The notes under the pieces are model-generated. The model searched no databases and was not told the origin of the DNA. It was given only the letters and a program-made list of their open reading frames with translations. Shown here one piece after another: positions 47,122-57,921 of a stretch of DNA of 64,000 nucleotides (position 1 is the first letter of the stretch; every line of letters begins with the position of its first letter). The position numbers and the translations under genes were made by a program. This DNA is from Enterobacter mori (GTDB taxonomy: Bacteria > Pseudomonadota > Gammaproteobacteria > Enterobacterales > Enterobacteriaceae), in NCBI RefSeq assembly GCF_025244905.1, contig NZ_CP104285.1:3906001-3970000 (forward strand), read 5' to 3'.

Positions 47122-47948
47122 CAATAGCCTTCTGAAGCGGTATCGGGGCGGAATTTTGCGCCTGACAAACGGCACACTTCTGTCGTCAGGTTGCCATCGG
47201 CATGCAGTTCCAGCCAGCGCCAGCCTGGTGCGATGGTGTCCAGGGTGAAGTTGGCGCAGTGCGGCTTAAACTGCACGCAAGTGGACGGCGTGGCGAGCAT
47301 TCTGCGGCCATTCCAGTCGAGATCCTGTTCCTGATGAATGTGCCCGCACAGCAGGTTCTTCACGCGAGGGAAGTTCACCAGCACGCTGTCCAGCGCCGCT
47401 GAGTTACGCAGGCTGTGTTGATCGAGCCAGCTGCAGCCCGCCGGCAGCGGATGATGATGAAGCAACAGCAGCGTATTGCGTGCCGGTTCGGCAGCCAGTT
47501 TGGTTTCGAGCCAGTCAAGCTGAAACTCGCTTAACTCACCGTGCGGGACGCCAAAGACCTGGCTGTCGAGCAGTAAAATTTGCCAGTGGTCCCCTGCAAA
47601 AACACACTTCGCCGGGGAGATCCCCGACTCCAGGAGCGAACTGTACATGGCTGGCTGGAAATCATGGTTTCCGGGCAGCCATACGCAAGGCACGCTGAAG
47701 CTCGCGATGCCTTCAGCAAAGTGCTGGTAGGCCGCGGAGGACTGATCCTGCGCCAGATCGCCCGTTGCGACAATCAGATCGCAGGCGCGATTTTCGGCGT
47801 GAATCGCGTTGAGTACAGCCTGATAGCTCTCCCAGGTATTCACACCCAGCAGAGTTTCATGCTTTTCGGCAAACAGGTGGGTATCGGTGATTTGTAATAT
47901 CCTGACTGGCGCCCCACCAGCAACAGTCAGGTTCAACAGGCTTTCCAA
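47121..47948 (-). CDS. cpdA: 3',5'-cyclic AMP phosphodiesterase CpdA
   Basis: A 275-residue metallophosphoesterase that hydrolyses cAMP and so tunes catabolite regulation. The five metal-binding motifs are all present: [26 protein letters not shown] and CGHIHQE. It sits in the cluster nudF-yqiB-cpdA-yqiA-parE with tight spacing: 27 bases after yqiB and a 1-base overlap with yqiA. Confidence 0.97.
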   Translation of the reverse strand: MESLLNLTVAGGAPVRILQITDTHLFAEKHETLLGVNTWESYQAVLNAIHAENRACDLIVATGDLAQDQSSAAYQHFAEGIASFSVPCVWLPGNHDFQPAMYSSLLESGISPAKCVFAGDHWQILLLDSQVFGVPHGELSEFQLDWLETKLAAEPARNTLLLLHHHPLPAGCSWLDQHSLRNSAALDSVLVNFPRVKNLLCGHIHQEQDLDWNGRRMLATPSTCVQFKPHCANFTLDTIAPGWRWLELHADGNLTTEVCRLSGAKFRPDTASEGY

Positions 47949-47975
47949 ATGGTGTCCTTAGGTAGGTTTATGACG

Positions 47976-48398
47976 CTAACAAACCGGAATCGCCATTGCT
48001 CCATGTGCTAAACAATATCTTAGCCAGTCGGCTAAAAACTGGTTAATTTGATGCTTTTCGTCGCGTTGATGCAACTTTTTATTCGGGTAATCATACCGCG
48101 CTTTAAAGCGAAAGATCTGCTGGCTCGAACACACTTCAGCGACCATCGCGTCGTGATAGAGGCGCACCGTCATCGACGGCAGGCTCCAGTAGCTAATGCT
48201 GGGGGCCGTTTGCTCAATCTCTACCAGCGTAGTGTAGCGCGTTGATTCTGTTATCGTTAATCGATACTGCGCGTTGCTCACCTGATAGCTTACCGTTTCG
48301 CCGGGTGCGTCGTTTCGCGGCAGCAGGCGGCGCAGCTGTGCGAAATTGGTTTCGCACAGGCGCATCATTTCTGGGAAGTCAGGCGTATAGCGCTTCAT
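47976..48398 (-). CDS. yqiB: DUF1249 family protein YqiB
   Basis: A 140-residue cytoplasmic protein of unknown function. It begins [20 protein letters not shown] and has a mixed alpha/beta pattern; [20 protein letters not shown] is a family hallmark. The start at 48398 overlaps the nudF stop as ATGA. It has no signal peptide. In-frame sequence further upstream falls inside nudF. Confidence 0.92.
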   Translation of the reverse strand: MKRYTPDFPEMMRLCETNFAQLRRLLPRNDAPGETVSYQVSNAQYRLTITESTRYTTLVEIEQTAPSISYWSLPSMTVRLYHDAMVAEVCSSQQIFRFKARYDYPNKKLHQRDEKHQINQFLADWLRYCLAHGAMAIPVC

Positions 48399-49027
48399 TT
48401 TAACCACTCGTTTCGTAATGTCTGATAATGCAGCTGCAGCCATTGCAGGGCGATGACAGACGCTGCGTTGTCGATTTTCCCCTCTTCTACCCACTGGTAA
48501 GCCTGTTCCCGGCTCACCACATGAACCCGAATATCTTCGTTTTCATCTGCCAGACCGTGGATCCCTTCCGCGGTTGTGGCGTCCACTTCGCCCACCATAA
48601 TGGATAAGCGTTCACTTGTGCCACCCGGGCTTGCCAGATAGCTGAGCACGGGTTTTGTTCTCCCGACAACCAGACCCGCCTCTTCCAGCGCTTCGCGCCG
48701 GGCAACGTCCTCGACCGATTCGCCCTCTTCAATCATCCCGGCCACCATCTCCAGCAGCCACGGGCTTTCGCTGACGTCATAAGCGGCGATGCGGATCTGC
48801 TCAACCAGCACCACTTCATCGCGCACTGGGTCAAAGGGTAGCAAGACTGCAGCATGCCCGCGCTCAAAAATTTCGCGTTTAATTTCACCGCTCATCTCAC
48901 CGTTGAACAGGCGATGCCTGAAACGGTAAAGATCCATTGAAAAAAAACCGCTATAAAGCGTTTCTCGTGCAATAATTTCTACATCGTTTTTGGCGAAGGT
49001 TACGGGCAACTTCTTTGGTTTTTGCAT
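48395..49027 (-). CDS. nudF: ADP-ribose pyrophosphatase NudF
   Basis: A 210-residue Nudix hydrolase that splits ADP-ribose and ADP-sugars into AMP and sugar phosphate. The Nudix box GX5EX7REUXEEXGU is complete in [20 protein letters not shown] plus AGL. It is first in the minus-strand cluster and divergent from tolC across about 200 bases containing the tolC control region. Confidence 0.96.
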   Translation of the reverse strand: MQKPKKLPVTFAKNDVEIIARETLYSGFFSMDLYRFRHRLFNGEMSGEIKREIFERGHAAVLLPFDPVRDEVVLVEQIRIAAYDVSESPWLLEMVAGMIEEGESVEDVARREALEEAGLVVGRTKPVLSYLASPGGTSERLSIMVGEVDATTAEGIHGLADENEDIRVHVVSREQAYQWVEEGKIDNAASVIALQWLQLHYQTLRNEWLK

Positions 49028-49128
49028 AAATCGAGTCCTGGTAGCAATGGTGATGAAATTGTGAATTTCAAGGCTGTTTGGCTGCCGTTTGTAAGGCTAT
49101 ATGGTAGATTGGTGCAAATTACCGCCAG

Positions 49129-49147
49129 ATGGCACGTAACGCCAACC
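49129..49147. promoter_or_regulatory. mar/sox/rob box upstream of tolC
   Basis: ATGGCACGTAACGCCAACC fits the marbox pattern AYNGCACNNWNNRYYAAAY at nearly all fixed positions and lies about 85 bases before the tolC start. MarA, SoxS and Rob activation of tolC through such a site is known in E. coli. Confidence 0.75.
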
Positions 49148-49230
49148 TTTTGGTGTGGATGATTCTGTTAGAATCGGCAATTATTTTTAATTAGATCAGC
49201 GCTAATACTGCTTCACAACAAGGAATGCAA

Positions 49231-50709
49231 ATGAAGAAATTGCTCCCCATCCTTATCGGCCTGAGCCTGACGGGCTTCAGTGCAATGAGCCAGGCGGAAA
49301 ACCTGTTACAGGTCTACCAGCAGGCACGTCTGGGCAACCCTGATTTACGTAAATCAGCGGCCGATCGTGATGCTGCGTTTGAAAAGATTAACGAAGCGCG
49401 TAGCCCGCTGCTGCCGCAGTTAGGCCTGGGTGCAGATTATACCTACAGCAATGGTTTCCGCGACGCTAACGGCGTTAACTCCAATGCCACCAGCGCATCA
49501 CTGCAGTTAACCCAGACGCTGTTTGACATGTCCAAATGGCGCGCCCTGACCCTGCAGGAAAAGAGCGCGGGTATTCAGGATGTGACGTATCAGACCGATC
49601 AGCAGACGCTGATCCTCAATACCGCCACCGCGTACTTCAACGTGCTGAGCGCGATTGACTCGCTCTCCTACACCGAAGCGCAGAAACAGGCGATTTACCG
49701 TCAGTTGGATCAAACCACCCAGCGCTTCAACGTGGGCCTGGTCGCGATCACCGACGTGCAGAACGCCCGTTCACAGTACGACAGCGTACTGGCCAACGAA
49801 GTCACCGCGCGTAACAACCTTGATAACGCGCTGGAATCACTTCGTCAGGTGACGGGTAACTACTACCCTGAGCTGGCCTCCCTGAACGTGGACAGCTTCA
49901 AAACCGATAAGCCGCAGGCCGTTAACGCCCTGCTGAAAGAGGCTGAAAACCGCAACCTGGCGTTATTGCAGGCGCGTCTGAGCCAGGATCTGGCCCGCGA
50001 GCAAATTCGTCAGGCGCAGGATGGCCATCTGCCAACCCTGAGCCTGAGCGCCTCTACCGGTGTGTCTGATACGACCTATAGCGGTTCTAAAACCAACTCA
50101 GCCCAATATGACGACAGCAACCAGGGTCAGAACAAAGTGGGTCTGAGCTTCTCCCTGCCGCTGTACCAGGGCGGCATGGTGAACTCTCAGGTGAAACAGG
50201 CGCAGTACAACTTTGTTGGCGCGAGCGAGCAGCTGGAAAGCGCGCACCGCAACGTGGTGCAGACCGTACGTTCTTCGTTCAACAACGTGAACGCCTCTAT
50301 CAGCAGCATCAACGCGTATAAACAGGCCGTTGTATCTGCACAAAGCTCCCTGGATGCAATGGAAGCGGGTTACTCGGTCGGTACACGTACTATCGTTGAC
50401 GTGCTGGACGCAACCACTGCGCTTTACAACGCGAAACAGCAGCTCTCCAGCGCACGTTACCAGTACCTGATTAACCAGCTGAACATTAAGCAGGCTCTGG
50501 GTACGCTGAACGAGCAGGATCTGCAGTCGCTGAATAGCGCACTGGGCAAACCGGTTTCGACGTCTCCAGACAGCGTCGCGCCGGAGAACCCACAGCAGGT
50601 TGCCGCGGTTGATAACTTCAACGCTGACAACAACACCCCTGCTGCACAGCCTGCTGCCGCACGTACCACTGCGCCTGCCAGCAAAGGCAATAATCCGTTC
50701 CGTAACTAA
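49231..50709 (+). CDS. tolC: outer-membrane efflux channel TolC
   Basis: A 492-residue outer-membrane protein forming the trimeric exit duct for AcrAB, MacAB and haemolysin-type pumps. A 22-residue signal ([20 protein letters not shown]...) precedes two repeated halves of beta-barrel and coiled coil ([60 protein letters not shown]). I chose the second ATG at 49231 because AAGGA touches the first ATG (49225) but is six bases from the second. The C-terminal tail differs from E. coli, as is usual. A marbox lies upstream and REP units follow. Confidence 0.97.
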   Translation: MKKLLPILIGLSLTGFSAMSQAENLLQVYQQARLGNPDLRKSAADRDAAFEKINEARSPLLPQLGLGADYTYSNGFRDANGVNSNATSASLQLTQTLFDMSKWRALTLQEKSAGIQDVTYQTDQQTLILNTATAYFNVLSAIDSLSYTEAQKQAIYRQLDQTTQRFNVGLVAITDVQNARSQYDSVLANEVTARNNLDNALESLRQVTGNYYPELASLNVDSFKTDKPQAVNALLKEAENRNLALLQARLSQDLAREQIRQAQDGHLPTLSLSASTGVSDTTYSGSKTNSAQYDDSNQGQNKVGLSFSLPLYQGGMVNSQVKQAQYNFVGASEQLESAHRNVVQTVRSSFNNVNASISSINAYKQAVVSAQSSLDAMEAGYSVGTRTIVDVLDATTALYNAKQQLSSARYQYLINQLNIKQALGTLNEQDLQSLNSALGKPVSTSPDSVAPENPQQVAAVDNFNADNNTPAAQPAAARTTAPASKGNNPFRN

Positions 50710-50713
50710 GCAT

Positions 50714-50780
50714 TGCCCGATGGCGCTTCGCTTATCGGGCCTACTTGATCGTAGGCCGGGTAAGCGCAGCGCCACCCGGC
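50714..50780. repeat. REP pair between tolC and ygiB
   Basis: Inverted units at 50714-50743 (GCCCGATGGCG type) and 50751-50780 (GTAGGCCGGGTAAGCG type) immediately follow tolC. They probably stabilise the tolC message while partly separating it from ygiBC. Confidence 0.85.
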
Positions 50781-50903
50781 GCAAAATCACATCCGAACGT
50801 AAGCCAACGTAAAGATCCCCCAGATTCCGCCCCTCTTCGCTTCATTTTCAACCACTCATCCTCTATCCTGAGCGTTATTACCACTGGGTCCTGGAAGACA
50901 AAT

Positions 50904-51569
50904 ATGAAACGGACAAAAACGATTAATCACGCGTCGTTCCGCAAAAGCTGGAACGCACGTCACCTCACCCCTGTTGCACTGGCGGTCACCGCCGTCTTTA
51001 TGCTGGCAGGCTGTGAGCAAAGCGACGAAACGGTCTCGATGTATCAAAACGCGGACGACTGCTCGGCAGCAACCGGTAAAGCCGCGGAATGTACGACGGC
51101 TTATAACAGCGCGCTGAAAGAAGCGGAACGTACCGCACCGAAATATGCTTCGCGCGAAGACTGCGTGGCGGAATTCGGCGAAGGCCAGTGCCAGCAGACT
51201 CCTGCTCAGGCAGGCATGGCGCCGGAAAACCAGGCGCAGGCGCAGTCCAGCGGCAGCTTCTGGATGCCGCTGATGGCGGGCTACATGATGGGCCGCATGA
51301 TGAGCGGCGGTGCGGGCTACCAGCAGCAACCGCTGTTTAGTTCCAAAAACCCAAACAGCCCGGCATACGGTAAATACACCGACGCCACCGGTAAAAACTA
51401 CGGTGCAGCAACGCCTGGCCGTACCACGACCGTGCCTAAAACGGCGATGGCACCTAAGCCAGCGACCACCAGCACCATCACCCGTGGCGGCTTCGGTGAG
51501 TCTGTGGCGAAACAGACCACCATGCAGCGTAGCGCGACCGGTACCTCGACTCGCTCAATGGGCGGCTGA
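50904..51569 (+). CDS. ygiB: DUF1190 lipoprotein-like protein YgiB
   Basis: A 221-residue protein of unknown function from the tolC-ygiABC locus. A basic N-terminus ([20 protein letters not shown]) precedes a hydrophobic segment ending in MLAGCEQS, a lipobox. The middle has paired Cys motifs ([26 protein letters not shown]), and a Gly/Met-rich hydrophobic patch ([18 protein letters not shown]) leads to a Thr/Ala-rich tail. The start at 50904 has GGAAGA upstream. ygiC starts two bases after its stop. Confidence 0.92.
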   Translation: MKRTKTINHASFRKSWNARHLTPVALAVTAVFMLAGCEQSDETVSMYQNADDCSAATGKAAECTTAYNSALKEAERTAPKYASREDCVAEFGEGQCQQTPAQAGMAPENQAQAQSSGSFWMPLMAGYMMGRMMSGGAGYQQQPLFSSKNPNSPAYGKYTDATGKNYGAATPGRTTTVPKTAMAPKPATTSTITRGGFGESVAKQTTMQRSATGTSTRSMGG

Positions 51570-51571
51570 TC

Positions 51572-52732
51572 ATGGAACGAGTCAGTATTGTTGAGCGCCC
51601 GGACTGGCGCGAAAAAGCCACAGAGTACGGTTTTAATTTTCACACCATGTACGGCGAACCGTACTGGTGTGAAGATGCTTACTATAAGCTCACGCTTGCC
51701 CAGGTTGAAAAGCTGGAAGAGGTCACCGCTGAGCTACACCAGATGTGCCTGAAGGTTGTCGGGAAGGTCATCGACAGCGATGAGCTGATGACCAAATTCC
51801 GCATCCCAAAGCACACCTGGAGCTTTGTTCGTCAGTCCTGGAAAACCAGCCAGCCTTCGCTCTATTCTCGCCTCGATCTGGCATGGGATGGCGTGGGTGA
51901 ACCTAAGCTGCTTGAGAACAACGCGGATACCCCAACCTCGCTGTACGAAGCCGCGTTCTTCCAGTGGATCTGGCTGGAAGATCAGGTGAGTGCCGGGAAC
52001 CTGCCGGAAGGCAGCGACCAGTTTAACAGTCTGCAGGAAAAGCTAATTGAGCGCTTTGCCGAACTGCGCGAGCAGCACGGCTTCAACCTGCTGCACCTTG
52101 CCTGCTGTCGCGATACGGAAGAAGATCGTGGAACGGTGCAGTATCTGCAGGACTGCGCAGCAGAAGCGGAGGTGGCGACAGAGTTCCTCTATATCGAAGA
52201 TATCGGTCTGGGGGAGAAAGGTCAGTTTACCGACACCCAGGACCAGGTCATCAGCAACCTGTTCAAGCTTTATCCATGGGAGTACATGCTGCGCGAGATG
52301 TTCTCAACCAAGCTGGAAGATGCTGGCGTGCGCTGGCTGGAACCGGCATGGAAGAGCATTATCTCTAACAAAGCCCTGCTGCCGATGCTGTGGGAGATGT
52401 TCCCGAACCACCCTAACCTGCTGGCAGCCTATTTTGCGGAAGACGATCATCCACAGATGGAGAAGTTCGTCGTTAAGCCGATCTTCTCCCGCGAAGGGGC
52501 GAACGTGTCGATTATCGAAAACGGCAAGACGCTGGAAGCGGTTGAAGGGCCTTACGGCGAGGAAGGGATGATCGTCCAGGAGTTCTGGCAACTGCCGAAA
52601 TTTGGCGACAGCTATATGCTGATTGGCAGCTGGCTCATCAACGATCAGCCTGCGGGGATTGGCATTCGCGAAGATCGCGCGCTGATCACCCAGGATCTGT
52701 CGCGGTTCTACCCGCATATTTTCGTGGAGTAA
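51572..52732 (+). CDS. ygiC: glutathionylspermidine synthase-like ATP-grasp protein YgiC
   Basis: A 386-residue cytoplasmic protein of the GSP synthase C-terminal (ATP-grasp) family. Conserved segments are [20 protein letters not shown] (followed by [11 protein letters not shown]) and [16 protein letters not shown], which would bind ATP-Mg and substrate. Unlike Gss it lacks an amidase domain. E. coli YgiC does not make glutathionylspermidine as far as I know, so the true acceptor is unknown. It is coupled with ygiB and ends at a REP pair. Confidence 0.94.
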   Translation: MERVSIVERPDWREKATEYGFNFHTMYGEPYWCEDAYYKLTLAQVEKLEEVTAELHQMCLKVVGKVIDSDELMTKFRIPKHTWSFVRQSWKTSQPSLYSRLDLAWDGVGEPKLLENNADTPTSLYEAAFFQWIWLEDQVSAGNLPEGSDQFNSLQEKLIERFAELREQHGFNLLHLACCRDTEEDRGTVQYLQDCAAEAEVATEFLYIEDIGLGEKGQFTDTQDQVISNLFKLYPWEYMLREMFSTKLEDAGVRWLEPAWKSIISNKALLPMLWEMFPNHPNLLAAYFAEDDHPQMEKFVVKPIFSREGANVSIIENGKTLEAVEGPYGEEGMIVQEFWQLPKFGDSYMLIGSWLINDQPAGIGIREDRALITQDLSRFYPHIFVE

Positions 52733-52737
52733 GACTT

Positions 52738-52806
52738 GCCCGGTGGCGCTACGCTTACCGGGCCTACGCTCGACCTGTAGGCCGGGTAAGCGTAGCGCCA
52801 CCCGGC
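52738..52806. repeat. REP pair between ygiC and ygiD
   Basis: Inverted units at 52738-52767 and 52777-52806 fill the gap between the convergent stops of ygiC and ygiD. Confidence 0.86.
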
Positions 52807-52812
52807 AAGTGT

Positions 52813-53601
52813 TCACCCCACCTGCACCGACAGCATACTCAGGCTTCCCATCTCAATCCCGTCGACCGGGATCGTAACCGGCTCCTGACCGTCCCACGCG
52901 CCAAGCACGTACAGCAGCGGCAGGAAGTGTTCCGGCGTCGGGTTAGAGAGTGAACCGCCTTCGTGATCCAGATAGTTCACCAGCGGATGCGCCTCACCAG
53001 GGCCTTGCCACGTCAGGTTTGCTTTGACGTAGTCGTTAAACGAGGTCGCCCACGGGTACGGCGTGTTCTCACCGTGCCATCGTGCCGTACGCAGGTTATG
53101 CACCACGTTGCCACTCGCCACCAGCATGATGCCTTCATCACGCAGGGTTGCCAGCTTGCGGCCCATTTCCAGATGCCAGGCGGCGGGTTTGGTGCTGTCG
53201 ATGCTCAACTGCACCATTGGGATATCGGCATCCGGGTACATCTTAATCAGCACGCCCCACGAGCCGTGGTCAAAGCCCCAGGCTTCTTTATCCAGCGAGA
53301 CCGGGACGGGAGCCAGTAAATCAACCAGTTGTTGCGCCAGTTCAGGCGAACCCGGCGCAGGATAATGCGTGTCGTACAGCGCCTGCGGGAAGCCGCCGAA
53401 ATCATGGATGGTCTTTGGTGCTTCCATCGCAGTGACGCCCGTGCCGCGGGTAAACCAGTGTGCAGATACCACCACAATCGCCTTCGGACGCGGCAACGTC
53501 TCACCCAGATGACGCCAGGCGCGGGTATAGACGTTATCTTCCAGAACGTTCATTGGGCTACCGTGGCCTAAAAACAGTGCTGGCATACGTGAAGAAGTCA
53601 T
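52813..53601 (-). CDS. ygiD: 4,5-DOPA-extradiol-dioxygenase-like protein YgiD
   Basis: A 262-residue zinc protein of the LigB/DODA superfamily. E. coli YgiD cleaves DOPA to betalamic-type products in vitro. Metal-ligand His candidates lie in LFLGHGSPMNV, VVSAHWFTRG and FDHGSWGVL, with VASGNVVHNLR further on. No signal peptide is present. It is convergent with ygiC and divergent from zupT across 130 bases, as in E. coli. Confidence 0.94.
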   Translation of the reverse strand: MTSSRMPALFLGHGSPMNVLEDNVYTRAWRHLGETLPRPKAIVVVSAHWFTRGTGVTAMEAPKTIHDFGGFPQALYDTHYPAPGSPELAQQLVDLLAPVPVSLDKEAWGFDHGSWGVLIKMYPDADIPMVQLSIDSTKPAAWHLEMGRKLATLRDEGIMLVASGNVVHNLRTARWHGENTPYPWATSFNDYVKANLTWQGPGEAHPLVNYLDHEGGSLSNPTPEHFLPLLYVLGAWDGQEPVTIPVDGIEMGSLSMLSVQVG

Positions 53602-53731
53602 GGTGATATCCTTAGAGATATTGGTAATTTGATGGTGCTACATTACGCGCATTCAGGTGAAGATGAACGCAGATAACCGTGAAGATCATCATCAGGAAAT
53701 TTGAATGTCAGATATCGCTTAAGGAGAATGC

Positions 53732-54505
53732 ATGTCAGTACCCTTGATTCTGACCCTGCTTGCAGGAGCCGCGACCTTTATCGGTGCGTTCCTCGGCGTG
53801 CTCGGTCAAAAGCCATCTAACCGCCTTCTGGCCTTCTCGCTGGGTTTCGCTGCCGGGATTATGCTGCTCATCTCGTTAATGGAGATGCTGCCCGCAGCGC
53901 TTCACACTGAGGGTATGTCCCCGGTCCTCGGCTATGGCATGTTCATCGTGGGCCTGCTGGGTTATTTTGCTCTCGACCGCATGCTGCCGCACGCACACCC
54001 TCAGGATTTAATGCAAAAAAGCGTTACCCCCATTGCGGGTAATATAAAACGAACGGCCATCCTGCTGACGCTGGGTATCAGTCTGCATAACTTCCCGGAA
54101 GGTGTCGCCACGTATGTCACGGCCAGCAGCAATCTGGAGATGGGTTTTGGCGTGGCGCTGGCGGTGGCCTTGCACAATATTCCTGAAGGACTTGCGGTTG
54201 CCGGGCCGGTTTATGCCGCCACGGGTTCAAAACGTACTGCTGTCTTCTGGGCAGGTATCTCCGGAATGGCTGAGATTCTCGGTGGCGTGCTGGCGTGGCT
54301 GATCCTCGGAAGCCTCGTTTCCCCTGTCGTTATGGCGGCAATTATGGCTGCCGTCGCCGGGATCATGGTTGCGCTCTCCGTCGATGAGCTGATGCCGCTG
54401 GCGAAAGAGATCGACCCGAATAATAACCCGAGCTATGGCGTGCTGTGTGGAATGTCGGTGATGGGCTTAAGCCTGGTGTTATTGCAATCTGCGGGTATCG
54501 GTTAG
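53732..54505 (+). CDS. zupT: ZIP-family zinc/iron importer ZupT
   Basis: A 257-residue inner-membrane divalent metal importer with eight predicted helices. The ZIP metal-site motifs in helices IV and V are intact: [15 protein letters not shown] and [19 protein letters not shown] precedes the start. In E. coli it takes up Zn, Fe, Co and Mn at low level. A strong terminator follows, isolating it from the fimbrial operon. Confidence 0.96.
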   Translation: MSVPLILTLLAGAATFIGAFLGVLGQKPSNRLLAFSLGFAAGIMLLISLMEMLPAALHTEGMSPVLGYGMFIVGLLGYFALDRMLPHAHPQDLMQKSVTPIAGNIKRTAILLTLGISLHNFPEGVATYVTASSNLEMGFGVALAVALHNIPEGLAVAGPVYAATGSKRTAVFWAGISGMAEILGGVLAWLILGSLVSPVVMAAIMAAVAGIMVALSVDELMPLAKEIDPNNNPSYGVLCGMSVMGLSLVLLQSAGIG

Positions 54506-54511
54506 GATTAA

Positions 54512-54542
54512 TCTGCCTCCGTATAATACGGAGGCAGACTTT
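54512..54542 (+). terminator. intrinsic terminator of zupT
   Basis: TCTGCCTCCGTA and TACGGAGGCAGA form a perfect 12-bp stem with loop TAA, followed by CTTTT, six bases after the zupT stop. Confidence 0.9.
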
Positions 54543-54837
54543 TGAAACGTTAAGATATAGATAGAAATGATACGTTATTCCGTTGCCAACAAAGCCCTTG
54601 CAAAATATATAACTCATAGAGATAGAATGGTGAAATTTTATCAGCACATTATCGGAGTGATTGCATCTATTATGAATGTTAGCCAATGTTTACAATCAAC
54701 ATTAATTATATATTAACATACTCTTAAAATAGCTTTAAGATGCAGTAATCGCATCTCCCCTTCATCCTCCCATATACTCCAGTTGCGTTTTGAAATTTAT
54801 ATTCAGAGTATGAATTCGTTTGAAAAAGGATATTTTC
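54543..54837 (+). promoter_or_regulatory. AT-rich promoter region of the fimbrial operon
   Basis: Nearly 300 bases without a gene, much richer in A and T than the surroundings, as expected for an H-NS-silenced fimbrial promoter. AATGTT near 54676 and AACATT near 54700 form a short inverted pair, followed by a TATATTA-rich stretch. No long invertible repeat like fimS is visible and no recombinase gene is nearby. A good AAAGGA at 54825-54830 sets the pilin start. Confidence 0.5.
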
Positions 54838-55398
54838 ATGTATATGGGTAAAAAAATTCTATTAGCTTTAGCTATAGCTGCCGCAGCATCGGGTTCCGCC
54901 TTTGCTGCCGAGCAGGGGTCGGGCAAAATCAAATTCAAAGGCGTTGTTATTGATGCGCCTTGCAGCATTGCACCAGACAGCGTTGATAAAGAAGTCGATC
55001 TCGGTGAAGTGACCACAGCCGTGATCAATGCCAACAAGAAGTCTTCCGCTGTACCGGTTGATATCAATCTGGAAAACTGCCAGCTTGACGATCCGGCCGA
55101 CGAGACTGACACACCAGTGACCAAAGTCGATGTCACCTTTACCAGCTCAGCGACAGACGCGACTGACACCAGCCTGATGACCAACACCTTTGCGAGTGGT
55201 GCACAGAACGTGGGCGTTCGTCTTCTGGATAACGCCGAAGACAACATTACGCTGGGTGCGGCTAATGAGGTTGCTCTGCTGGCAGGTTCAACGACTCAAA
55301 CGCTGCACTTCAAAGCATTAATGGAAGTTGTAACGGGTAAAACGGCGACTGCTGGCCAGGTTGAAGCCACAGCCAACTATATTCTGGCGTATAAATAA
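54838..55398 (+). CDS. major fimbrial subunit (chaperone-usher pilin)
   Basis: A 186-residue pilin. The Sec signal MYMGKKILLALAIAAAASGS... is cut near AFA-AEQG. The mature protein has the two conserved Cys (DAPCSIAPDS and LENCQLDD) and the penultimate-Tyr-type C-terminus of fimbrial subunits (ANYILAYK), the strand exchanged between subunits. The start at 54838 is set by AAAGGA seven bases upstream; an upstream in-frame ATG at 54820 lacks one. It is first in the operon, followed by a hairpin and the usher. Confidence 0.9.
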   Translation: MYMGKKILLALAIAAAASGSAFAAEQGSGKIKFKGVVIDAPCSIAPDSVDKEVDLGEVTTAVINANKKSSAVPVDINLENCQLDDPADETDTPVTKVDVTFTSSATDATDTSLMTNTFASGAQNVGVRLLDNAEDNITLGAANEVALLAGSTTQTLHFKALMEVVTGKTATAGQVEATANYILAYK

Positions 55399-55420
55399 CT
55401 ACGCCATGTTTCAGATTAAA

Positions 55421-55444
55421 CCGGCTGGCATTTTATGTCAGCCG
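55421..55444 (+). promoter_or_regulatory. intercistronic hairpin between pilin and usher genes
   Basis: CCGGCTGGCA and TGTCAGCCGG pair over 10 bp with one G-T, loop TTTA. No T-tract follows. It probably protects the abundant pilin mRNA or reduces read-through to the usher. Confidence 0.6.
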
Positions 55445-55476
55445 GCGTTGGATGTATTTATTTGAGTAACAGGGCG

Positions 55477-57915
55477 ATGACATATAAATTACAATACATA
55501 ATCATTATTGTGTCCCTGTTAATGATGAAACTTGCCTCCGCTACCGAATTTAACATCCACGCCATCGATAAAGATCAGCGTGGCAGCGTTGATTTATCCC
55601 TTTTTAAAGATCAAATATCGATTACGCCAGGCGACTATTTTGTTACCGTTTCAATTAATGATATCCCGCTGGCAAACGGCTGGCAGCTCCGCTGGCAGGC
55701 GATAGACAAGAGCGTACAAGTCTGTATTCCACCTGAACTGGCCGATACGTTTGCTCTCCAGGACAATATCCGGAGCGCATTGGCGGAAAAAAACGGGTGC
55801 GTCGACTTTGCATCAAAACCGGATATTAAATTTAATTTTGAGCAATCCAGCCAGACGCTGAAGGTCACGATACCTCAGGCCTGGTTACAGTACCGTGCCG
55901 CAGACTGGATGCCTCCCTCAACCTGGGACAACGGCGTGCCGGGCGTACTACTGGATTACAATCTTTTTGTCAGCCATTACCAGCCGAACGATGGCAGCAG
56001 CACGGATAACGTCAACACCTACGGCACTGCCGGCGCGAACGTGGGCGCGTGGCGACTACGCGGTGATTATCAGTACACTCAAACCCATACCGACGCGGGT
56101 TCAGAGAATGACGGACGCTTTTCACGCGTCTATATGTTCCGTCCTATCCCCTCGCTCGGAGCCAAACTCACACTGGGTGAAACGGATTTCCAGTCCGCTA
56201 TTTTTGATGCCTTCACCTATACCGGTGCCTCCCTGATTAGCGATGAGCGCATGCTGCCATGGTCGCTGCGCGGCTACGCGCCACAAATTACCGGCATCGC
56301 GCAAACTAACGCCACGGTAACGGTTAGCCTGGCTGACCGTGTCATTTACCAAAGCAACGTTCCGCCAGGGCCGTTTGTTATTCAGGATCTAAACCAGTCT
56401 GTCCAGGGTACGCTGGACGTCAAAGTGACGGAAGAGGATGGGCGCGTAAGCACCTTCCAGGTTTCTGCGGAATCGATGCCTTTTTTAACCCGCAAAGGTC
56501 AGGTTCGCTATAAGCTGGCGGCCGGAAAAGCACGCAAAGACGCCTCGCATGACGTTGAAGATAACGCGTTTATAAGCGGCGAATTCTCCTGGGGTATGCT
56601 GTCACAAACCTCCCTCTATGGCGGTACGCTCGCCGATGGCGATCGCTACCGGTCCGTTGCCGCCGGAATAGGTCAAAATATGGAGTACCTGGGCGCGCTC
56701 TCTTTTGACGTGACGCAGGCGACCAGTCAGTTGTCCAATCATAATAGCCAGACAGGTTACAGCTACCGTTTCAACTACAGTAAGCGTTTCGATACTACCG
56801 GTAGCCAGCTCACGCTCGCCAGCTATCGCTATTCCGACCCGCAGTTTCTCAGCTACGCTCGTTTTCTGGATGATGACAATCACGATCGGCAGTCAGAAAA
56901 ACAGACGCTCAGCGTGACAGCTAGCCAGTACATTTCGGCGCTATCGCTCAACCTCTATGTGAACATGCTGCGTCAAACCTGGTGGAACGATTCCTCCTCC
57001 ACGACGGGCAGCGTGACCGCAGGCTACAACTTTGATATCGGCCGCTGGAAAAATCTGGGCGTCACCCTGTCGTGGAGTAAAACGCATTATGAAGATGAAG
57101 ACGACGATACGCAGTTCTATCTCTCACTGAGCGTACCGCTCGATCCCGATCATCGTCTGAATTACGACCTGCGCAACAGCGACAGTCTGAGCCAGAACGT
57201 ATCGTGGTATGACACATCAGACCGCAACAATACCTGGGGCGTTTCGGCAGGTACCGAAAGCGAGAAGTCAGATGCCGGCGCGCAGGTGAGCGGCAACTAT
57301 CAACATTATTCTCCTTATGGCGACCTGAATCTCTCCGGGAGTGTTAAGGCTAATGAATACAATTCCCTGAGCGCCAGTTGGACCGGTTCATTCACCTCGA
57401 CGGCCAAAGGCGCTGCGCTGCACCGCCGCAGCTACGGTAACGAACCGCGCGTGATGGTCAGTACCGATGGCGTAGGCAACATCCCGCTGAACATGTCGCG
57501 GGATGAAACCAACCGGTTTGGCATTGGTGTTTTACCGTCCATCTCCAGCTATTCCCCCTCCAGCGTGCAGGTCAATATGAACAACTTGCCCGATGGCGTA
57601 GACGTTGACACCCGCGTCGTTACCTCAACCTGGACGGAAGGCGCCATCGGGTACCGTCAGATTGCGACCCGTGCAGGCAATGATATTGCGGGCATCTTAC
57701 GTACCGCTTCCGGCACACCACCGCTAGGCGCGGTTGTTCGCCTGCTGGAAAACGATACGCAGATTGCCATGGTCGCCGATGACGGCCACGTCTGGCTCGG
57801 TGCCGTAGAGCCTGAACAACAGTTCCGCGTGACCTGGGGAGACAATCAGCAGTGTCGCTTCACGTTACCTTCACACCTTGAAAACAGTATGCAGTTGATA
57901 CTGCCATGTCAGTAA
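55477..57915 (+). CDS. fimbrial outer-membrane usher protein
   Basis: A protein of about 812 residues that forms the outer-membrane assembly platform. Signal MTYKLQYIIIIVSLLMMKLA is followed by the N-terminal chaperone-binding domain, a 24-strand barrel (RLRGDYQYTQTHTDAGSEND, FRPIPSLGAKLTLGETDFQS) with the plug inserted (IAQTNATVTVSLADRVIYQS), and C-terminal domains ending LPSHLENSMQLILPC. I chose the ATG at 55477 after AGGG; an in-frame ATG at 55435 lies in the upstream hairpin. It is related to the FimD/YqiG ushers. Confidence 0.9.
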   Translation: MTYKLQYIIIIVSLLMMKLASATEFNIHAIDKDQRGSVDLSLFKDQISITPGDYFVTVSINDIPLANGWQLRWQAIDKSVQVCIPPELADTFALQDNIRSALAEKNGCVDFASKPDIKFNFEQSSQTLKVTIPQAWLQYRAADWMPPSTWDNGVPGVLLDYNLFVSHYQPNDGSSTDNVNTYGTAGANVGAWRLRGDYQYTQTHTDAGSENDGRFSRVYMFRPIPSLGAKLTLGETDFQSAIFDAFTYTGASLISDERMLPWSLRGYAPQITGIAQTNATVTVSLADRVIYQSNVPPGPFVIQDLNQSVQGTLDVKVTEEDGRVSTFQVSAESMPFLTRKGQVRYKLAAGKARKDASHDVEDNAFISGEFSWGMLSQTSLYGGTLADGDRYRSVAAGIGQNMEYLGALSFDVTQATSQLSNHNSQTGYSYRFNYSKRFDTTGSQLTLASYRYSDPQFLSYARFLDDDNHDRQSEKQTLSVTASQYISALSLNLYVNMLRQTWWNDSSSTTGSVTAGYNFDIGRWKNLGVTLSWSKTHYEDEDDDTQFYLSLSVPLDPDHRLNYDLRNSDSLSQNVSWYDTSDRNNTWGVSAGTESEKSDAGAQVSGNYQHYSPYGDLNLSGSVKANEYNSLSASWTGSFTSTAKGAALHRRSYGNEPRVMVSTDGVGNIPLNMSRDETNRFGIGVLPSISSYSPSSVQVNMNNLPDGVDVDTRVVTSTWTEGAIGYRQIATRAGNDIAGILRTASGTPPLGAVVRLLENDTQIAMVADDGHVWLGAVEPEQQFRVTWGDNQQCRFTLPSHLENSMQLILPCQ

Positions 57916-57921
57916 GAAATC

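Noticed and set aside
54543..54837. Invertible fim-type switch upstream of the pilin gene
   Set aside because: No pair of long inverted repeats bounding a promoter and no recombinase gene were seen; only short 6-bp complementarity is present.
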